This document shows positions 7,346-10,022 of a stretch of DNA of 10,022 bases, in pieces. The stretch comes from Chloroflexota bacterium (GTDB lineage: Bacteria > Chloroflexota > Dehalococcoidia > UBA2979). The stretch is taken from positions 1 through 10,022 of the forward strand of contig VGPB01000057.1 of the NCBI GenBank assembly GCA_016875695.1, written 5' to 3'. The notes under the pieces were generated by a model, which did no database searches, was not told the origin of the DNA, and was given only the letters and a program-made list of their open reading frames with translations. Position numbers and translations under genes: made by a program. How positions within the stretch are numbered: position 1 is the first letter of the stretch; every line of letters begins with the position of its first letter.

Positions 7346-7366
7346 CTACCCCCCCGGGGCGGGTAG
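7346..7366. promoter_or_regulatory. Likely CsoR operator of the copper operon
   Basis: A 21-bp palindrome, CTACCC (7346-7351) to GGGTAG (7361-7366), with G/C runs between. Nine of the ten base pairs around centre 7356 are complementary; only 7352/7360 fails. TA-flanked C-run/G-run palindromes are the known shape of CsoR operators. It lies about 60 bases before the first gene of a csoR-containing operon. On the - strand a weak -10, TAGGGT (7348-7343), overlaps its edge, so bound CsoR would block RNA polymerase. Confidence 0.7.
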
Positions 7367-7426
7367 ACGACACGTGCCGACCGACACTCGGAGCCGGCGC
7401 GGGCCGGCGACGCGGCGGGGGAGCGG

Positions 7427-7454
7427 ACAGCAAAGACCGCCGGCAAGCCGGCGG
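7427..7454 (-). terminator. Possible intrinsic terminator between the peptide gene and the copper operon
   Basis: CCGCCGGC (7437-7444), AA, GCCGGCGG (7447-7454) form a perfect eight-base-arm hairpin (the innermost pairs must open to make a loop). Read on the - strand it is followed by TCTTTGCTGT (7436-7427), a short T-rich run. It would stop leftward transcripts from the peptide gene before the copper promoter. Confidence 0.45.
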
Positions 7455-7474
7455 CAGGAAGGTTCAGGGCGCAG

Positions 7475-7538
7475 GGCCGGGCCGCGAATCAGGCCGCCGA
7501 TAGGCCAGCGGCGGCCTGATTCAGCGTCGTGCCCGGCC
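7475..7538. repeat. Long nested hairpin just after the peptide gene stop
   Basis: Inner arms GAATCAGGCCGCCG (7486-7499) and its exact complement (7509-7522) are 14 bases long with a nine-base loop. An outer eight-base stem, GGCCGGGC (7475-7482) with GCCCGGCC (7531-7538), encloses it. The structure starts three bases past the stop codon of the - strand peptide gene. It is probably a transcript end or RNA-stabilising structure; it has no T-tract of its own. Confidence 0.6.
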
Positions 7539-7541
7539 GGC

Positions 7542-7640
7542 CTAGCGCTTCTTCGCGGGCGCCTTGCCGGCGCTCTTCGCGGGCGCCTTCGCCGGAGACT
7601 TGGCGGCCGGCTTGGCGGCGGGCTTCTTCGTCGATGCCAA
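7542..7640 (-). CDS. Small Lys/Ala/Pro-rich basic peptide (histone H1-tail-like)
   Basis: TTG at 7640 opens a 32-residue peptide, ASTKKPAAKPAAKSPAKAPA up to GKAPAKKR. It has nine Lys, one Arg and no acidic residue. Lysines 6, 10, 14, 18, 22, 26 and 30 fall on an exact four-residue period. This resembles the tails of bacterial H1-like proteins, which bind DNA loosely; that role is an inference, and the peptide should be disordered. The frame stays open back to an ATG at 7739, but the only good promoter (-10 TATACT, 7702-7697) lies downstream of that ATG. TTG 7640 is the first start codon after it, with AAGGGA nine bases upstream. The stop is TAG, followed at once by strong hairpins. Low-complexity coding can be accidental in such GC-rich DNA, but promoter, start and hairpins together support a gene. 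Confidence 0.6.
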   Translation of the reverse strand: MASTKKPAAKPAAKSPAKAPAKSAGKAPAKKR

Positions 7641-7696
7641 TGTCGTTGTTCCCTTCGCATACGCTGAGTGGATGAACGGGTAGCCAACCCTGCTAA

Positions 7697-7702
7697 AGTA
7701 TA
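7697..7702 (-). promoter_or_regulatory. -10 element for the small basic peptide gene
   Basis: TATACT reads 7702 to 7697 on the - strand, in an unusually AT-rich patch (7681-7705). Predicted start of transcription is near 7690, giving a leader of about 50 bases to TTG 7640. A -35 hexamer at 17-base spacing would be TGTTCG (7725-7720), which lies inside the palindrome at 7719-7735. Confidence 0.6.
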
Positions 7703-7718
7703 GCCGCTCACCACGCGC

Positions 7719-7735
7719 GCGAACACAATGTTCGC
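7719..7735. promoter_or_regulatory. 17-bp operator-like palindrome over the -35 region
   Basis: GCGAACA (7719-7725), CAA, TGTTCGC (7729-7735): perfect seven-base arms. The core CGAAC-N5-GTTCG resembles the Gram-positive LexA (SOS) box, CGAAC-N4-GTTCG, but has one extra central base. Its centre, 7727, is about 37 bases before the predicted transcription start of the peptide gene, a repressor-like position. The binding protein is unknown. Confidence 0.5.
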
Positions 7736-7754
7736 ACATGTGGCGCGCGAAAAT

Positions 7755-8603
7755 TCACGACGCGGCGCGCGCGGCGCCCGCCTCCGCCCAGCGTCCGAAC
7801 GCATCGAGCATCAGCACCAGGCACTTCACGCTGCGGCCCGCCTTGATGAACTCGTCCATCGGCGTCTCTACGGGTCGCAGGTCCCACGCGCGCAGCGCCG
7901 CCGCCGTCTCCGGGCAGCCGCTGTTCAGCACCACCACGCCGTCGACGACCAGCGCGTTGCACGCGAAGCGCAGCGCTTCCTCCTCCGGGACCGCGTGCAG
8001 CTGCGGCACCGCCGCCTCCAGCAGCGCGCGCGCCTCCGCGCTGAACGCCGGCGGGAAGTACAGCGCGCGGCCGTCATCCAGCGGGCAGAAGCAGGTGTCG
8101 AAGTGGTAGAAACGCGGGTCCGCCAACTCCAGCCGCGTGACCTCGGTGCCCAGCAGCTCGTCCAGGTGGTCGAACGCGCGGAACTCGGTGCGGAAGCGGT
8201 AGCCCGCGAGTACGCGCTCGCCGGCGGGGAGCACATCGCCCTCGCCTTCCCAGTAGTGCGGCTCGTGGATGTGCTCGATCGCGTAGCCCAGCGCCTCGAA
8301 CCAGCGCCGGAAGAGCGGCGCCTCCGCCTGCCGCTCCGGGTGGCGGAAGTTCGCCGGCACGAACCGCCGGCCGAGCGCGAGGCCCGCGTTAGCGGTGAAC
8401 GTCATGTCGGGCACCGCCCGCTCCTGCGCGACGAGCTCGACGCGCACGCCGAGCCGCTCGAGCGCGGCGCGCAGCGCGTGCCACTGCGCGAGCGCCTCGG
8501 GGCCTAGCACGGCGTTGGCGCGCCGCATCCACGGGTTGATCTCGTACGCGATGCGGTAGTGCACGGGCTCGCACATCAGCACGTGGCGGCTAACGGGCGG
8601 CAC
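7755..8603 (-). CDS. DDAH / amidinotransferase-like guanidine-modifying hydrolase
   Basis: This is a pentein-fold enzyme of the dimethylarginine dimethylaminohydrolase/arginine deiminase group. Such enzymes use a Cys nucleophile on arginine-type guanidines and release citrulline or a related product. Counting from GTG 8603 (282 residues), motifs are MCEPVHYRIAYEINPWM (10-26), PDMTFTANAG (65-74), WEGEGD (118-123), YHFDTCFCPL with probable catalytic His167 (166-175), and KAGRSVKC with catalytic Cys261 (254-261). I recall the loop before the Cys as usually GG(G)SVKC; here one Gly is Arg. An in-frame TTG at 8666 would add 21 residues unlike the family; ATG 8576 would remove nine. No strong ribosome binding site decides. 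The exact substrate cannot be fixed from sequence. It lies downstream of the MaoC-like gene on the same strand and may be co-transcribed, without an evident pathway link. Confidence 0.85.
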   Translation of the reverse strand: MPPVSRHVLMCEPVHYRIAYEINPWMRRANAVLGPEALAQWHALRAALERLGVRVELVAQERAVPDMTFTANAGLALGRRFVPANFRHPERQAEAPLFRRWFEALGYAIEHIHEPHYWEGEGDVLPAGERVLAGYRFRTEFRAFDHLDELLGTEVTRLELADPRFYHFDTCFCPLDDGRALYFPPAFSAEARALLEAAVPQLHAVPEEEALRFACNALVVDGVVVLNSGCPETAAALRAWDLRPVETPMDEFIKAGRSVKCLVLMLDAFGRWAEAGAARAAS

Positions 8604-8721
8604 CTCCGCGATCCATGGTGACGCCTCGCGGGCGGTCCGGCGAACGGCAGGCCGGCCCGGGCGCAACGCGACGGGCGATGAGTCACCCTGCCGCCCGTTC
8701 GAGCGCCCGCCGTGCGAGGCG

Positions 8722-9156
8722 CTACGCGCGCGTCGGCAGCACCACGACCGCGTGCCCAGGCGCCGTGCTCTGCCCCTCCTGGTTCGTGACGTTGATCTCG
8801 AGCCGCACCTTGTGCTCGGAGTCCTCGACCGTCTTCTCGACGATCTTCCCGGTGCACGTGAGCACGTCGTTCTTCTGGTTGATGACGCGGAACTGCAGGC
8901 CTAGCTCGCGGATGTCCGCCTCGTCGCCCGCCCAGTCACGGAGCATGTTGAGCAGGTAGGCGAAGCGCAGGTTGCCCATGCCGAAGGCGCCCTGCTCGTT
9001 GCCGCCGGCGCGCCCGCCCTCGTCGTCCATATGGATGTAGACGAACTCGTCGTTGACCGCAGCGTAGCGGTTCCAGTGCATGAGGTCCGTCTTGCGCGAC
9101 CATGCCGAGATCTCGTCGCCGACGTTCACGTCCTCGAAGTACACGTTATAAGCCAC
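8722..9156 (-). CDS. MaoC-like hot-dog fold dehydratase/hydratase
   Basis: This 144-residue single hot-dog domain resembles MaoC-type acyl-CoA hydratases and acyl dehydratases. It begins YNVYFEDVNVGDEI, the usual MaoC opening. The hydratase motif region is YAAVNDEFVYIHMDDEGG (31-48). The catalytic His is His42, but the position of the catalytic Asp five residues earlier holds Glu37, with Asp36 next to it. A helix, GAFGMGNLRFAYLLNMLRDW (56-75), and the terminal beta-strands follow. GTG 9156 is chosen because AGGAGG lies just upstream and a -10 (TATAGT, 9202-9197) gives a leader of about 34 bases; the frame runs open to 9276, but that part is not family-like. It should be a dimeric cytoplasmic enzyme on CoA- or ACP-bound acyl chains. 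The substrate is unknown, and the altered motif leaves activity open. Confidence 0.8.
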   Translation of the reverse strand: MAYNVYFEDVNVGDEISAWSRKTDLMHWNRYAAVNDEFVYIHMDDEGGRAGGNEQGAFGMGNLRFAYLLNMLRDWAGDEADIRELGLQFRVINQKNDVLTCTGKIVEKTVEDSEHKVRLEINVTNQEGQSTAPGHAVVVLPTRA

Positions 9157-9196
9157 GCGCCCCTCCTCACCGCCTCGCCCACGCGCATCGCCCGCG

Positions 9197-9202
9197 ACTA
9201 TA
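9197..9202 (-). promoter_or_regulatory. -10 element for the MaoC-like gene
   Basis: TATAGT reads 9202 to 9197 on the - strand. It puts the transcript start near 9190, about 34 bases before GTG 9156, with the ribosome binding site AGGAGG in between. No -35 consensus is visible. It rules out the longer reading frame that starts at 9276. Confidence 0.6.
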
Positions 9203-9262
9203 GCCCATGCGCGCGCGGCCACGCCCGCGGGCGCCACGCCCAGGGCGCGCGGCGCCCGCACG

Positions 9263-9268
9263 TATACT
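9263..9268 (+). promoter_or_regulatory. -10 element for the esterase gene (leaderless)
   Basis: TATACT ends six bases before the ATG at 9275, so transcription should begin at or within a base or two of the start codon. There is no ribosome binding site and no visible -35. It forms a divergent pair with the MaoC-like gene promoter. Confidence 0.6.
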
Positions 9269-9274
9269 CGGGGC

Positions 9275-9940
9275 ATGCGACTGGCCTACGCCACGTTTCA
9301 CCCGTTCGAGCCCGCCGCCGGCGCCGCGGAGCGGCCGCTGCCGGCGCTGATCGCGCTTCACGGCTTCGGCTCGCACGCGCTGGACCTGCTCACGCTGGCG
9401 CCGGAGCTCGCCGGCGGGCGACTGCTGGTGATCTGCCCGCAGGCGCCGTACCACCTGCCCGACTTCTACGGCTTCAGCTGGTCGCGCGACCCGACCGCGC
9501 CCGCGGACCCGGCGGAGCCCGACGCCGCGGCCGACGCGTTGCGCACGCTCCTCGACGACGCGATCCCGCGCTTAGGCATCGACCCCACCAGGCTCGCACT
9601 GCTGGGGTTCAGCCAGGGCGGGATGATGGCCGCGCCGCTTGCGCTCGGCGAGCCGCAGCGCTTCGCCGGGCTCGCGCTGCTCAGCACATCGGTCGTGGGC
9701 GCGCGCTCCGCGGTGCTCACCGCCGCGCCCGATGCCGCGCGCCTGCCGGTGCTCGTGCAGCACGGCACACAGGACCCCGCGATCCCCGTGGCGCAAGCGC
9801 AAGCCTCGGTCGAGCGCCTGCGCGAGCTCGGGCTCGCGCCCGAGTACGAGGAGTACGCGATGGCGCACGAAGTCAGCCGCGAGAGCACCACGGCGCTCAC
9901 GCGCTGGCTGGAACGCGTGCTGCGCCTGGACGCGCGCTAG
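9275..9940 (+). CDS. Alpha/beta-hydrolase, carboxylesterase/phospholipase type
   Basis: This 221-residue serine hydrolase belongs to the acyl-protein-thioesterase/phospholipase-like carboxylesterase group and hydrolyses small ester or thioester substrates in the cytoplasm. The oxyanion-loop motif ALIALHGFGS (24-33) precedes the nucleophile elbow GFSQGG with Ser113. Asp167 lies in HGTQDPAIP, the usual place for the triad Asp, and His198 in AMAHEVS. All three triad residues are present at family spacing, and the length is normal. A Pro/Ala/Asp-rich loop (72-88) lies after the PYHLPDFYGFSWS segment. ATG 9275 is chosen because the -10 TATACT ends only six bases upstream, implying a leaderless message. 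No signal peptide or membrane segment is seen. The substrate is unknown. Neighbours give no pathway; the adjacent MaoC-like gene is divergent. Confidence 0.9.
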   Translation: MRLAYATFHPFEPAAGAAERPLPALIALHGFGSHALDLLTLAPELAGGRLLVICPQAPYHLPDFYGFSWSRDPTAPADPAEPDAAADALRTLLDDAIPRLGIDPTRLALLGFSQGGMMAAPLALGEPQRFAGLALLSTSVVGARSAVLTAAPDAARLPVLVQHGTQDPAIPVAQAQASVERLRELGLAPEYEEYAMAHEVSRESTTALTRWLERVLRLDAR

Positions 9941-10022
9941 GCGCGCGCGCACCGCGCCGCGTCGTGGTCGCCGCCGCGTTCGCGCTGCCCGCCGCGATCG
10001 TCGACGCGCGCGCCGACGGCGC
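9941..10022. other. Window tail, no gene callable
   Basis: These last 82 bases are open in a + strand frame that could start at GTG 9964 (VVAAAFALPAAIVDARADG, signal-peptide-like) and also in a - strand frame ending at the TAG at 9939-9937. Both have GC-rich third positions. Too little is present to choose. Confidence 0.2.

Noticed and set aside
7641..7739. N-terminal extension of the small peptide starting MCEHC, which looks like a metal-binding CXXC
   Set aside because: It lies upstream of the promoter -10 at 7702-7697 and would not be on that transcript; nothing else supports it.
9157..9276. N-terminal extension of the MaoC-like protein from 9276
   Set aside because: It is unlike the family, crosses the gene's own -10, and a good ribosome binding site precedes GTG 9156.
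9937..10022. A second CTAG (9937-9940) that could be the shared stop of a convergent - strand gene
   Set aside because: Only about 27 codons are visible, with no recognisable protein; the + strand frame is equally open.
1..10022. Mobile element, CRISPR array, toxin-antitoxin pair, tRNA or rRNA
   Set aside because: I looked on both strands and found no transposase motif, regular direct-repeat array, paired small toxin gene or tRNA-like fold.

Overview
This is a very GC-rich bacterial chromosomal window, densely packed with ordinary genes. There is no RNA gene, transposon, phage gene or CRISPR array. The mix suggests Chloroflexota (a Thermomicrobia- or Dehalococcoidia-like lineage), with a high-GC actinobacterium as the alternative. 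That mix is a sortase, a YibE/F membrane protein, a two-domain thioredoxin-like lipoprotein with an ATPAFC-x4-C motif, a DUF3052-type protein and a CsoR/CopA copper locus. The assignment is an inference from protein types; no ribosomal marker is present.

Left part (1-3616, + strand): the 3' end of a sortase, a YibE/F multipass membrane protein, then a transcription unit with its own promoter (-10 at 1794-1799). That unit encodes the thioredoxin-fold lipoprotein and a stand-alone RibD-C/dihydrofolate-reductase-like protein, whose probable start overlaps the lipoprotein stop.

Middle (3646-7366): a DUF3052-type gene interrupted by a single in-frame TGA where the family has Trp. It meets a copper operon tail to tail, with both stop codons inside one CTAG. 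The operon runs leftward on the - strand: a copper-chaperone-like protein with an HMA domain and an extra Cys-rich domain, then the copper-sensing repressor CsoR, then the Cu+ exporter CopA. A near-perfect 21-bp CTACCC...GGGTAG palindrome upstream of the first gene is the likely CsoR operator. Together these form a self-regulated module: copper binds CsoR, CsoR leaves the operator, and chaperone and exporter are made.

Right part (7427-9940): a 32-residue Lys/Ala/Pro peptide gene (- strand) has its own promoter, a 17-bp palindrome over the -35 region and strong hairpins after its stop. Next come a DDAH/amidinotransferase-like hydrolase and a MaoC-like hot-dog protein (both - strand). Divergent from the latter is an alpha/beta-hydrolase esterase (+ strand) that appears to be transcribed leaderless.

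I found no clearly new multi-gene system. The items most worth a second look are the one-base disruption of the DUF3052 gene, the Cys-rich HMA protein with its CsoR operator, and the small lysine-periodic peptide gene with its regulatory palindrome.
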